Below, piece after piece: positions 1 to 11,364 of a stretch of 64,000 nt of DNA. The position numbers and the translations under genes are program-made. Source of the stretch: Oncomelania hupensis (lineage: Eukaryota > Mollusca > Gastropoda > Littorinimorpha > Pomatiopsidae). The stretch spans positions 19,465,286-19,529,285 of the forward strand of contig CM072513.1 of assembly GCA_036898135.1 (NCBI GenBank), in the 5' to 3' direction. Each line of letters begins with the position of its first letter. The stretch's first letter is position 1. Below the pieces are notes generated by a model. That model was given only the letters and a program-made list of their open reading frames with translations. It was not told the origin of the DNA and did not search any database.

Positions 1-482
1 CTTTACCTTGACTGACCTCGCCTCTATGCCCGCCACTCTGACTTATCCTCAGTTGACCCCGACTGTGGCTAGCTTGGCGCGATGCCCAGCATAAAATGAG
101 TAGCCGGTGGGACCCCACTTAAGGCCGCACACATTCAGAGTGTCCCAGAAGAAGTAGGGCAAGTGCAGATAGGTCGGTTGCGTTTAATCAGGCACGGCCT
201 TAAAAGTATGCTAACAGGCATTTGGACTATTGGCGCGTACACTCAATATTTAAGAGACTGAACTACTTTACTACACAGTCTGTTGTACACATTGTGTCTC
301 ACTGACTGACTTACTGACTATACCATGCATATGACCAGTGTTGACTTTCAGACACTACTCGTACTTGTTTCTGAGTTTGTTTGGGTTAAACGAAGTTGCT
401 CAGGATGACCTACGCATTCATCGGTCCCCACGCCTGTGCACTTACGTTTTTTTTTTACTAAGTTCAGTGTTTTTATAGCTTT

Positions 483-909
483 TCATATTAAAGTTTCGAT
501 ATGTAATTTCCAATTTAATTTAGTTGTTAAATATGCACCATGAAATTTTACTTCCTGTTTACATGCAAGTACTTCTTCGTTTAATGTTAGAATAGGAAGA
601 TACTTTGGATTAGCATCATTGATGAAAAACATTAGACCAGTCTTTTCACTAGATAATTCAAGACCATTATTTTTCAAAATATAAAGCGAGTGTGTCAAGT
701 TCTTTTAAGAAAAGATTCTGAACATAATCAATTACTATCTGTTTTGTTCGTTTTCTTAATGTAGTATTAATCCACATTGCTCTTTCATCTGCATATTGAG
801 CAACACTTGATGATTTAGAAACAACTGACCGAAGGTCATGAATTAAAATTGAAAATAATAAAGGGGATATTGAATATTGTGGAAAACCCATATCAATATT
901 ATACAACAT
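483..909 (-). pseudogene. LINE reverse transcriptase fragment, inverted 5' part
   Basis: Reading the minus strand from 909 down, two overlapping frames give degenerate reverse transcriptase blocks. First comes a GFPQYSISPLLFSILIHDL-like stretch, matching the family G-x-PQGS-x-LSPLLF block, then QYADE, a decayed YADD active site, at about residues 38-42. After a frame change, LSSEKTG and a KLNWKLHIE motif follow, as expected after the catalytic core. No complete protein remains. The piece ends at about 909, where the rest of the same kind of element (RNase H) continues on the opposite strand. Clade is uncertain; the accompanying RNase H suggests the I/Jockey group. Confidence 0.75.
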
Positions 910-912
910 TTA

Positions 913-1620
913 GGCAGTCGTTACTCAAATTATGCAAAAAATATTACAGATGGGTCTGTGGTAGAGACATCGCATGCTGGATCAGGATTTGCTATACCTA
1001 GTTTAAATATTAAAATGTCTTATTATTTAGGAATTCTATATTTACTGCTGAGCTATATGCAATTATGATGGCACTGAACTATATAATCAATGTTCCTTTA
1101 GAGTTTTCTGGTATCCTCATTTGTGCCTATTGAAAAAGCGGTTCTTTATGCACTGCAAGACTGGAAATGCAAAGTCAGAAATGAGTGTTTATATAATAAC
1201 ATTTAATTCATTGTATTATTTTAAGAGAAATATGTTTAGACTTTTGCTGGGTTCCATCATACGGCAGAATTTATTGGAAAGAAATATGTGATAAATTAGC
1301 CAAAGAGTGAGCTAGGAATAATCCTAGTGCAATAGTTGATAATTTAAGTTTGTCATGTAATGAAATGGTTTTTAAACTTAAAGAGGTTAATGAATAATAC
1401 ATACAATTTTTACAAAATGCTCAGCAATTAATTGTCAATTCTCAAACTAAGAAGAACAGGGTATTAATACCAAGAAATAGACCAATCAAAGGAAGACATG
1501 TTATATCATACAGATATGATGGATATGTTATTTTAAAATCACCAGATGGAAGATTGTTATAATTTTATTTTATTTTTTGTTCTTTCATTTTATTTTTATT
1601 TTGTTGTCTAATATCACCTA
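913..1620 (+). pseudogene. LINE RNase H domain and 3' end
   Basis: The plus strand carries a broken RNase H domain. ITDGSV (first catalytic Asp) and GSGFAIPSL lie in one frame from about 940. AELYAIMMAL (catalytic Glu) follows in another frame at about 1045, then VLYALQDWK, and CWVPS...CDKLAKE near 1245-1310. At least two frame changes and a stop inside LAKE make it non-functional. Downstream is an A/T-rich 3' region ending in TTTTA-type repeats near 1560-1620. RNase H after the reverse transcriptase is typical of I-group non-LTR elements. It lies head-to-head with the reverse transcriptase fragment at 483-909. Confidence 0.75.
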
Positions 1621-2590
1621 CAGTGAACCGACGTCAAATATTGAACTGAACATTCTTCATCCAAGGCTTCTCTGACACAAGCACACTGGGTTTTACAGTG
1701 CATTTTCAAAGCGTCTAGACTTCATTTTATGAAAATAAAGTTGCCTGGTGATCGCATGGAAGATGTGATACAATCTTTTTCTACCAGCTTTTATGCGATG
1801 GACCTGTCTTTCCCTGTAGAATTTTTCAAGTAGATAGCAATACTTATGGTTCAGCTATCAATTTTATATCCTCGTGTTTACCAGTTCGTGGACTGTGATC
1901 CGGAACGTTTACATTACATAATAGTTTAGGACGCATTTCAACCTCATAAATGAAGGAAGATGTCAAACCGTCCGCCAACGCAATCAACCCGACCGCAATT
2001 GCCAACGCCCCGCCTTTCGTTCATAAATGTTTTTAAACCTAAATTGAATCGCACACTAATTTAGCCACGTACAGAAACAGCCTGAATATGGACTAGATAG
2101 ATACAACAAACATTTCACTATACGGGCAATGATCGAGTACTGTGAACAGAAACTACGAAGTGAACAAAGCTGTCCGCAAACGGGGATACTTACCCTAATG
2201 TTATGGCACTGTGGTAAGGCCTACGACAGCTTAAGAATACGACTTTCCAGACAAACCAAAGCTAACAATTATGGCATTGGAAACTCTCTAAACCAGTATG
2301 GACGATGTATACATAAATAGTACGAACTATAATCTCCATCCTGCACGCAAGATTGTAGTGGCCTGTAAATTATTAGCATGTTAAGAAGACGCCGGCTGTC
2401 CACAGACAAGATGAGCAACTTTGCTTAATATTGTTAGCTAGGGTGGAAAGAAATCTGAACGGAGTTGAACTGACTTGAAGTGTGATTTGTTAGTTTGTAA
2501 GAACCTACTCACCGAATGCTGAGCAAGGCCGAAAATCCAAAATGCCTGAAACCAAACAAAAGGAAAATATAACCATTACATTATAAATGC
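1621..2590. other. No gene recognised
   Basis: About 970 bases of unremarkable sequence. The short open frames (for example 2129-2320) show no recognised motif. I see no repeat family shared with the rest of the window. Confidence 0.5.
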
Positions 2591-2899
2591 GTCTCTAATG
2601 TTAGCAGTTCAACATACGTGTTTTAAAAAGCATAATGCATCCATTAATACGCACACTAGTTTTACTATTACCTTTGGCAGGTGCTGCATTAACCGGTACT
2701 CCCGGTATTTTACCTGGTAAAATGTTGTTGTTGGTTGTTGTATTTCTACCGGTAAAAATGTGATACCACCGAATATAATAATAATGCCTGTGTCTGTGGT
2801 GAGTGCAGCTGGTGATGTATGCCTGTGTGGGGTAAATGTCTATGAACTGGATGTATGTGTGTGCATGGGCAGTGTGTATGTGCGGATGGTGTCGGGGGG

Positions 2900-3108
2900 C
2901 TGCCGCTGTGTTTTGTGCAAGTTGTTTTGTGCAAGTTGTTTTGTGCAAGTTGTTATTGTTTGTAGACATCCTCATGTATATCATATATTGTTGTGATTTT
3001 TTTTTAAATTTTTATTTTAAACTTAGAGAGCATTCATACCCCCATTGTAATTGCCAAATCTGGATAAATAAAGTTGTTTGAATTGAATTGAATTGAATTG
3101 AATTGAAT
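2900..3108 (+). mobile_element. Retroelement 3' end with (GAATT)n tail
   Basis: A 14-bp unit (core TTTTGTGCAAGTT) is repeated three times at about 2909-2950. A/T-rich sequence follows, then AATAAA near 3066 and five GAATT repeats at 3077-3107. A short pentanucleotide tail after an AATAAA signal is typical of CR1-group LINE 3' ends. The tail matches that at 34305-34320. No coding part was recognised. Confidence 0.55.
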
Positions 3109-3176
3109 ATAAAAATTGCGATACATAAAAGGTATCGGAATTTGTTCGCCTTTATATTATACATGAATAGGTTTTA

Positions 3177-3217
3177 CTCACACACACACACACAAACACA
3201 CAACACCCACACCCACC

Positions 3218-3270
<53 letters not shown>
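3177..3270. repeat. (AC)n microsatellite
   Basis: Nearly pure CA repeat with a CCCA-rich interruption around 3207-3227. Confidence 0.95.
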
Positions 3271-3274
<4 letters not shown>

Positions 3275-3565
3275 ACGTTATCCTTTTTCTTGTTATCTCT
3301 GATTCTCCTATGCAAATGGTAACACAGATTCTTTTTCGATAGCTGTGAGACTCCAGAAGGCAATGGGCGCTCCATGGTACAGTGAGACAGGGCAATCATG
3401 GAATTATTATTATTAACTAAGTGCTAGCAAAGGCATTGCCGCAGAATAAAAATAAAGACTGGAAGTCGATTGTATGTATGACTGAAAGTAAAATGTATTC
3501 AAACGTGGATAAGGCTAGTTATTTCAGTCATTGAAGCAGTGAATCGAAGAATTTGGTCAGCAGAG

Positions 3566-4066
3566 TAACAAAACTAGAAGGGCAAAGACTCTATGACTCA
3601 CATCGTCCTTGTGGAACTTGCAATATTTAACTTGAAAATGACTGTCAAAAAAAAAAAAAAAAAAAAACAGTGGCATTCAAATGCAAAGTAATACAGACTT
3701 TGATCTTTCTATGCTCGTGACCTCGAGATGACATTGACCTACGGCTCCAATACACTCTTGTAATATCAAGTAAACTACAGCCTATCCTATCCTATCCCGT
3801 AACTCGGAGGTCGTAGGGGTACCACAGATGATCGTTTAACCAGCGTACTCCATCTTTCCCTGTCCTCAGCAGCCCTGATGGCTTACACTACAGCAAAAGC
3901 TGTATAATGTCAAAACACAGTGACCTTTATCTATACCAACTGACTTTGGACAGGTCCAATGACCTTGACCTTGACCTTGGACTGAGGATGACCAATTGTG
4001 CATAGGATGTGTGTCTCATTAATATATATCATGCATAAAATAATCATAAGTATAATATTAATAACT
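3566..4066 (+). repeat. TGACCT-rich interspersed repeat, copy 1
   Basis: It begins ACTAGAAGGGCAAAG and is homologous along its length to 4068-4400 and 36130-36600. It contains three perfect head-to-tail TGACCT hexamers at 3960-3977. A poly-A run at 3648-3666 interrupts the left part, and an RTE 3' fragment (3781-3886) is inserted in it. No protein was recognised. The transposon class is unknown; similar TGACCT-rich repeats occur in molluscan genomes (recollection, not checked). Confidence 0.7.
3781..3886 (-). mobile_element. RTE 3'-end fragment (106 bp)
   Basis: It starts with CCTATCC repeats (the reversed GGATA tail), followed by the conserved RTE 3' sequence (CCGTAACTCGGAGGTCGTAG). The duplication ACTACAG at 3774-3780 and 3887-3893 flanks it. 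The related repeat near 36340 reads through this point without the insert, so this is a severely 5'-truncated insertion. Confidence 0.85.
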
Positions 4067-4067
4067 T

Positions 4068-4620
4068 AGAAAACTAGAAGGGCAAAGCCCATATGACTCA
4101 CATGCTCCTTGTGGAACTCGCAATATTGAACTTGAAAAGGAGTGCCTAGAAACAAAAAAAAATGAAATGGTGGCAGTACATGCAAAGTAATACCGACATT
4201 GATCTTTCTATGCTCGTGACCTTGAGATGACAATGACTTTCGGCTCCAAATAAACTCACGTCCTATCAAATAAATTACAAACCGACTTTGGACAGCTCCA
4301 GTGACCTTGACCTTGGAGTAAGGTTGACCAAATCTGCATAGGATGTGTGTCTCATCGATATCTATCATGCCCCTAAGAATCATAAGTTCAATATTAACAA
4401 CCTAGAAAAAAGAAATTTTGTGAAAACTGTCATTTTTTGACTGACATTTGATGACTGTGACCTTGACCTTAAAGTGAAATCATTCATTCACTGATCATTC
4501 ATGATGATTTATCTCATGGGTCTACACCATCGTTTGGTTGTGATATTTGAAATAGGTTCTGAGTACTCCGCAACTTTAAAGTTTTTTTGTGAGAAGGACG
4601 GACGGATTTTATTTTCCCGA
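4068..4620 (+). repeat. TGACCT-rich interspersed repeat, copy 2
   Basis: A second copy lies directly after copy 1 in the same orientation. TGACCT pairs lie at 4302-4313 and 4458-4469. It continues past copy 1 to a GGACGGACGG end near 4600. Two consecutive copies suggest tandem duplication or insertion side by side. Confidence 0.65.
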
Positions 4621-5171
4621 TATTACTTTTGGACTATTTAGGCCTTATCTCGCACAGATTTGCAAAAACAAATTTGATGATTTGTTTGTTTGTTTGGGAG
4701 GTAGGGGAGTTGATGGCGGAGGGGGGGGGACCGTGAATACATTCAAAAAACGTAACACATGACCACAATGCTAATTTCCATCATCGAACATGACTTCATA
4801 AAAGCTTAGCTCGTTAGTCGTAGGTCTACACATTACTGACCTTTTCTCCGTTTGTGTGTTAGCTTACTCTTGTGTAATCACGCAACTTTGGGTGGACACT
4901 GAACAAAATCATTCATCACGATGAGAACTATTGGTCGTCACTGGTCTCGACACTAGCTAAAAAACCTCGTAGTCACAGAGACCCACAAAGCAGATGTACC
5001 CGAGGGTCACAAAAAAGGGGTGCCGGGTGGAAGTTGCAGGGATGTTAGGGAGTAATTACATGGAGCACACACCCCTTTCTGACCTGGTCCTCGACCCCGC
5101 CCTTCCAGTCTCTGCGCCTCCAGGGTAACAATAGAGGAGACATTTCCCCCTACCCAAAAAATAACGAAAAA

Positions 5172-5520
5172 ACATTCGTGAAAACCTCTCCCCTCCATCC
5201 ATCTCTCTCTCTCTCATCCTCCCTCCCTTATCCTCCCCCCCACCCTCCCTCCCCCCACACGTCCCTCCGGCTCAAGGGACACAAAGGGAGACAAAATAAA
5301 AAGTCATACATGAAAACTGCATGTCGCCGCGTTATTTCCTTTCGATCTATTCTATAATAAAACTAACACACATACTCTACATTTTCCCCCTCAACACTTA
5401 ACGTTACAAACGTTTGCATATATATATTTTTTTTATTTGTTTCTTTATCTGTTCTCTTGTTCATTTAAGAGAGAGAGACAGAGAGAGAGAGAGGGCGGGG
5501 AGGGGGGGGGAGGGGAGAGA
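5172..5520. repeat. Pyrimidine- then purine-rich low-complexity tracts
   Basis: CT/CCCT-rich sequence at 5200-5270 and GA/GGGA-rich sequence at 5468-5520, with an A/T-rich stretch between. No gene. Confidence 0.7.
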
Positions 5521-5843
5521 TGAATTGCTGTTGCTTTTCTGGGGTGAATATTTTTTCTTATGTTTTTTTTTTTAAATTATTATTTACTATATTCATTGCC
5601 GTCTATGCAAAAGAAATTAGGGTCGCCTTCTCCACTAAAGCAATGCAGCCGCAGCGCAGTGCTATGCAAGAGAGAGTGGGTAGTGGAGAAACCCAACAAC
5701 TCCATCAAATGTTAATCTGTGTCTAATCACACTATACACACACTATACACTGAATAACCACTAGACTGATGGCAGAAACACGATGGCTAGTCAGTGCACT
5801 GTTACCCCAGGAATCGAAAACGGAGTAGCTTCTCGTATACTAT

Positions 5844-6078
5844 ACTACTACTGCTACTACTACTACTGCTATTACTACTATTGCTACTACTACTACTACT
5901 ACTGCGACTACTACTATTACTAATACCACTGCTGCTACTACTACTACTACTACTTCTACTACTACTATTACTACTACCACTGCTGCTACTACTACTACTA
6001 CTACTACTATTACTACTACCACTGCTACTACTACTACTACTACTACCACTGCTACTACTACTACTACTACTACTACTA
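5844..6078. repeat. (ACT/CTA)n microsatellite
   Basis: About 235 bp of imperfect CTA trinucleotides with G interruptions. The apparent poly-Leu, poly-Ser and poly-Val open frames here are by-products of the triplet. Confidence 0.95.
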
Positions 6079-6198
6079 ATGATGCAAGCTATATGCGCGC
6101 TTTTTCCCAAATCAGGCTCAAAACGCGGCGATCTGTATCAACATAAACTCTTATATGTATCACCCACTCACACACAACTAACCCACCTGTCACTCAAA

Positions 6199-6463
6199 CA
6201 TGTGGTGTAAAGGCAGGGAGATCGCTAATAGAATACGGAAAGGAAATCGAATTTGTATTTTTGAAATTTTTTTTATACCGACTGCATTCAGTACCATTCT
6301 TGAAGAGAGAGCAAAAAAACCCCGGAGTACCCGGGAAAATACCATCGGTGACCTCAATAGTCTTGTACATAAGTCACATACGTTCGCCCCCTGCGAGAGG
6401 GAATCGAACCCGCGACCTTCGGCATAGGAAACCGGCAACTAAGCCACTGCGCCAGGAGGCCGT
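6199..6463 (-). mobile_element. tRNA-headed SINE, family E copy 1
   Basis: On the minus strand it begins at about 6463 with a tRNA-like head. The A-box region is TGGCGCAGTGGCTTAG (about 6450-6435) and the B-box region GGGTTCGATTCCC (about 6413-6401). It continues with the body GACTATTGAGGTCACCG and ends near 6199. It matches the outer SINE at 31701-32333, but lacks that copy's last ~150 bp and (TTA)n tail. Confidence 0.85.
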
Positions 6464-6883
6464 GGCAAACAATAAAAGATGTGTAAAGAAGACGCTCATC
6501 ACTGTCATCATTATTTTGCTAACTTTGTGCCTGAAACGTCATTAAGGTAAAACAACATCTTGTTTTCTTACCGGCAGACATGATCGACCAGAACATGTCT
6601 ACGAACTTTGAGATTAATTGTTATTATTTCTACTATTATATACACGAAAAAATGCGGACGTGTATACAAATTTAAAAAAAAATAAAAAAAGAAAAAAGAA
6701 GAAAAAAAAAAGGACCGCTATTGATCAATATATACATTTTTGTAGATCTGCAATCTTGGGTAATTGTTTTTTGGGATCACAGCAGGTTATTGATACAGAA
6801 GGACGAAACAAATAAAAATAGGCATTGGATGAAATTATTAAATAAATCGACAGCCAAAGACCACGATGCTGCTGCTGCTTCTG

Positions 6884-6915
6884 ATGACGACGACGACGAC
6901 GATGATGATGATGAC

Positions 6916-6977
<62 letters not shown>

Positions 6978-6990
6978 CGACTGCGACGAT
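6884..6990. repeat. (GAT/GAC)n microsatellite
   Basis: GAC repeats grade into pure GAT and back to GAC. The long poly-Asp frame is a by-product. The flanks remain GAC/GAT-biased to about 7110. Confidence 0.95.
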
Positions 6991-7119
6991 GTCGACAACG
7001 ACATCCACGCTGACGCTGACGTCAAAGCAGACGGTCAATTATGATGACGGCAACGTTGCTAAGAAGATACCGACGACGATCTTCATTGTTGATGACAGCG
7101 ACAACGACGACTATGCATA

Positions 7120-8263
7120 ATATTATTTTTAAAATAATAATCATACTAATGCAATGACGAAGATGTAGGAGGAAGTAGACTGATGACCTGAAAACAGTTG
7201 GACCAACTTGTAACGCAGCACGGTTCTTGGCGAACTCAAACTAAGTATCGATCGTGGAAACTCATCGGCACCGCTGCAGGATACTTTTTTTTTTAAATTG
7301 TACAAAGAGATGGGAGGGGGATGGGGAGAGAGAGAGAGAGAAAAGCCACTGCATCAGGAGTCTCCAATGGCAATAAGAAGACGAAGAAGATTGCGTAGTC
7401 TTTCTTCCCTACTTCAACTAGGCTTAAACACATGGAAAAAGATTCGCAGAGTGACCTCCTTTCTAAGCCAACACCTTGGGTTTGCACTCACTTTCGCTAA
7501 AAGCCCAAGGTTATTTTCATTTTCATCATCTTCCGCCCGTTCCTTCTCTTTTTAAATTTATTTTTTTTTAATTATTTTATTTTTAAGCTTTTAGAAGTAT
7601 TTTTTTCTCCTTCTCCCTCTTCGTTTTACCAGCACGACATATTAACATTCCCAAACTCCACACAAATATTACCAACTCCCCCCCATCGCTAGTAAAAAAA
7701 AAAAAATCTATTAATGTTGCTAATAATGCACCCAAAACCTCATCTCATTTGTACTGACAGAACTTGTCAAAATATGGGCACCCCGACCTCCAACTCTTAT
7801 TTCGCTAATTACGTACCACACATTTCATCTTCTTTGTTAGGACTGTGGTTTATAATGTATGGAACGACCTATGTTAACAATGACAGCACCGCAAACGTAA
7901 CTCGCGGAAACGTTAATACAAGGTCAGCCAAAACTACCACGCAGACACCCTCAGTTTAAAAGTGAAAACCAATTGCAATAAGCTAAGGCAATTATTTTAT
8001 AGCAATCACTGCTAACAATACCATGTCTCAGTCTCAATCGTTATAGCCCTACTGCTATTGAGTACACACAGTATTATTCACAAGCTACTAGCAATGTTTC
8101 ACGTTACGTAACTTCAGCAAGTGTTAGGACTTGGATGGGTGACCATGTTGGAAAGGCAACAGCCACCAAACGATACAAAGGATTGAAACAAGCGCAAGAC
8201 ACATTGCCAGTCCACCCTGACCCAGTAGTGAACGAGAACCTGGACCTATTTAGAAACAGGGAA

Positions 8264-8270
<7 letters not shown>
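7120..8270. other. No gene recognised
   Basis: Low-complexity T/A-rich stretches (7555-7610) and ordinary sequence. No open frame shows a recognisable domain. Confidence 0.5.
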
Positions 8271-8273
<3 letters not shown>

Positions 8274-8309
<36 letters not shown>

Positions 8310-8330
8310 AGGGAGGGAGAGGGAGGGAGG
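8274..8330. repeat. (GA)n / (GGGA)n tract
   Basis: Pure GA followed by GGGA repeats. Confidence 0.9.
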
Positions 8331-9021
8331 CACCACCCTCATTAAGCTAGCCTAGAGAAAAGGGAGGTTCCAAGCGCTTACATCCTCAACGACCGAAAGT
8401 TTACGGGGACACCTTTACCTTTCCATATTGATTAAACTGTAACTTCAATTTACTAGTTGAACAAAAATTTTAAAACAGCAATTTTTTTAAACAGTATTTT
8501 ATTGGAACTGTTATCCAAAATTGACGTAAACGAACAGAAGTAAAATACAGGCGCTCATAAACAGATTCCAAATTAGAGTTCTAACAATCCAGAGAACTTT
8601 CTCGAAGGTCTTTGCAATCGTATATGGTACAAAGACTCGGTGTTGCTGCTGTTGTTGTTACTGTTTTAAATCTAAAAGGTAGGCCTACTTCCAAATTCAT
8701 ATTTTCCATCTGCTCTCCCCGCGCCCCCACCCCCACACATTCGCATTCAAGACATATTAAAAACTAAAACTAAAAGTATTAACACGACCTCCGCCAAAGG
8801 TCAAACAGCAGCAGCTGGTCAGTACATAATGAAGGGTGACTGCCGAGGGCTAGACGATCACTGTCAGGCGTTTGTTCTATGTTAATAGCCGGAAAACCAG
8901 AACAACGGCATGGAATATACCCCCGTCATTTTGGCCCTCCCTCCCCTTCCCCCATACGTCAAGCGTAAGTATTAACCATGCAGAGTATCACAGACCGCTT
9001 GAGGGTGCGGTCCATAATTCA

Positions 9022-9110
9022 GACTCAAGTCAAGTCAAGTCAAATGCGCTTTATTCCATAAAACCCCATGGGGCACATGGATAAAAAAATAAACATAGAA
9101 TAACCATAAA
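9022..9110 (-). mobile_element. LINE 3' tip with (TTGAC)n tail, inverted
   Basis: On the minus strand an AATAAAGCGCATTTGAC end is followed by TTGAC repeats (9024-9043). It is the same kind of tail as at 9600-9612 but in opposite orientation and directly abutting it. Confidence 0.65.
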
Positions 9111-9117
9111 AATCAGG

Positions 9118-9615
9118 GCCAGCAACATCATTGGCGACCCATCCCATCCAGCCAACCATCTGTTCGAGCTCCTCCCGTCAGGCAAAAGCTTCAGAGCATT
9201 AAATGTTAGAACTAGCCGGTTTAGACGCAGCTTCTTCCCCGAGGCTGCCCTCTCAGTACCAGTGTCCTCAGTTATCCACAGAGCATGAGGTGTTATACTT
9301 AAACGCCAATTTATTAGTTGCGATAATGTGTTAGTGGTGCAATTCTGACTCTTTAATGTATTTTATCTCATTATGTTTTAATTTAGATACCCATGCGGGT
9401 ATGCGTGAGTATGCGTGTGCGTGTGGGGGTTGCGAGTGGGCGTGCGCCTGTGCTTTACTCCTTAAAATAACTTTCTCTATTAGAGTATTTTAATGTTTTA
9501 ATGTCCAGTGGAAGGTTGTTTGTTGTTGCAGAGGGACTGAATGTTTTACCGCATCACCAAAACAAAATCCTATGTATTTTGAATTCATTGGGTAATAAAG
9601 TGTCTTGACTTGACT
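9118..9615 (+). pseudogene. LINE reverse transcriptase C-terminus and 3' UTR
   Basis: The plus strand translates to a fragment containing LFELLPSGKSFRAL and RTSRFRRSFFPEA (9160-9250), then a stop. This LPSGxxxRxLxxRTxRxRxSFxPxA block is the C-terminal signature of CR1/Rex1-like non-LTR polyproteins and is also seen at 33560-33735. About 300 bp of 3' UTR follows, then AATAAAGTG and a short TTGAC tail at about 9600-9612. 5' truncated; clade uncertain. Confidence 0.7.
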
Positions 9616-11340
9616 TTCTCGCAAGATTGGGTGATAAAGAAGGAGGGAGGGGGGGGGGGGTACAAACTGGTATAGTGTGCATTGATAGAGTGTGCATTCA
9701 TAGTTAGCGTGAAATTCGCTATACCTCAAACCGACTGGCAGTTATAATCAATTTTGAAAATTAATAAACCGTGTGGCGTTCATTAAACACGACATTCCGA
9801 TTTCCAGCATTGCCCTTGCGTCTTGGTTGTATTAACTTACCCATCGACTCTTCACTCCTCCCCCCCCCCTGCTCACACCCCTCTTCCCCCTCTCATCGCG
9901 AAGCCTGAGACCTTAGCCCAGAGGGAATCGGGGGCCTCAACAGAACGCTGAAAGTGCCCTGAGGTTTAGACAGCGTCAAGCACGATAGTTTCTTTCCATA
10001 TTTATATTCCCAGAGATTTACAAACTGTGGAATGACTATTAATTAGGCAGTGAGAACGTGAAGCACAACAACAGTACATATCAATAAAAGTATCGGAGAC
10101 TGGTGGGTGTTAGATATATCCTTGCTAGATCTCTAGAAACTCCAGTTGGCAGCACGGGTAGGGGACATCGGCAGCTTGGACCCACGGGGGTTTCGGTCTT
10201 TGTCGGACGCTCAAAGTGGCCAGGTTGTCTAACATTACGTCTGGGCCCGCGAGCTTCAAAGGGTCAGCGTGGTTCACGCGAGGTCAGCCACACCGCCTGG
10301 TGGTCAACGTCACGCTACCATCCTCAAAGCATTTCATGTTTCCACACTTTCACTCTCGTTTCCCCCGCACCACAACCTTGATCCCATAAAACTGTAAACT
10401 ATCCCATATACACCACGGAATATAAAACACGACTTTACTACTGGACTATCCATAGTTCATAGTTAACTTCCTTCTGTCCCACCCGTAAAGTCGCTACGTC
10501 ACCCTCACACCATCCCTTCTCCAACCACCACCAGCAAGAGATTACCAAAAAAAGCATGCATGGCACAACCAGTGTATACGTTCAGTTCAATTCAAATCAA
10601 TTCAATATTTGAATATCTTTTCGCCCACATAATTTATGATTGTCGACCACTTCATTCTCACACATGGACGCTCAAACATGATCATAGAAATCAAAATATT
10701 AATTAACTTAACAATTTAAAGTTGAAAGCGTTATAACAAGCGTAGCTTTCTTGCTTATTTCCACAATGTTCTCCTTTCACACTGTGTTTGCACAATGTAT
10801 AACTACAGCGGTGTTGCTTGAGCTCAAGAAAACGTAAGGAAAAAGTGTACCATTTGCTTTGGTTTGCGTTGTATGATCAAGACAAAACGCTGGGAGTTTA
10901 AAGCCAGCCGTTATGTTATCCATGTATCATTGCACTCACTATCCCACCACCCAGCCACCCACTACCCCTTTTGTCTCTGAACTTGTGGACGTTCTTTGTT
11001 AATTTCGGCACCACAAACGAAAACACAACTCTTAGGTTATAAAAGTGCACGGCGAAACCCAGAACTAAAGGAAAGGACCTACCACACAAGTTGAAAGTGG
11101 GTCACCCTCTGACCATTCTGTTCAAACTTCAACTGGTCAGTGATCCCGTAAAGCAAACAAAGCCAGAGATGGGTGACAGGACAGGGAAACCACACGCTAC
11201 CAGGCGCACACAGTATTAGGGATACATGTCCGACAAAGGTTGCTGGACACCAGTTTGAATGAGAGTATCCACCGAAGTCTAGTCTTAGTAGCGTCTTATT
11301 TAATCGATTCAATTGCTTTCTTTTTTTTTTTTTTTTAAAT
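9616..11340. other. No gene recognised
   Basis: Mostly ordinary sequence. A short TTCAA-repeat stretch at 10580-10610 resembles the inverted tail of a GAATT-tailed LINE. The GC-rich open frame around 10103-10381 has no recognised domain. Confidence 0.45.
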
Positions 11341-11364
11341 TCACACAACTAATCCTATCCTATC

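Noticed and set aside
5794..6210. Poly-Leu/poly-Ser/poly-Val proteins
   Set aside because: Direct translation of a CTA microsatellite.
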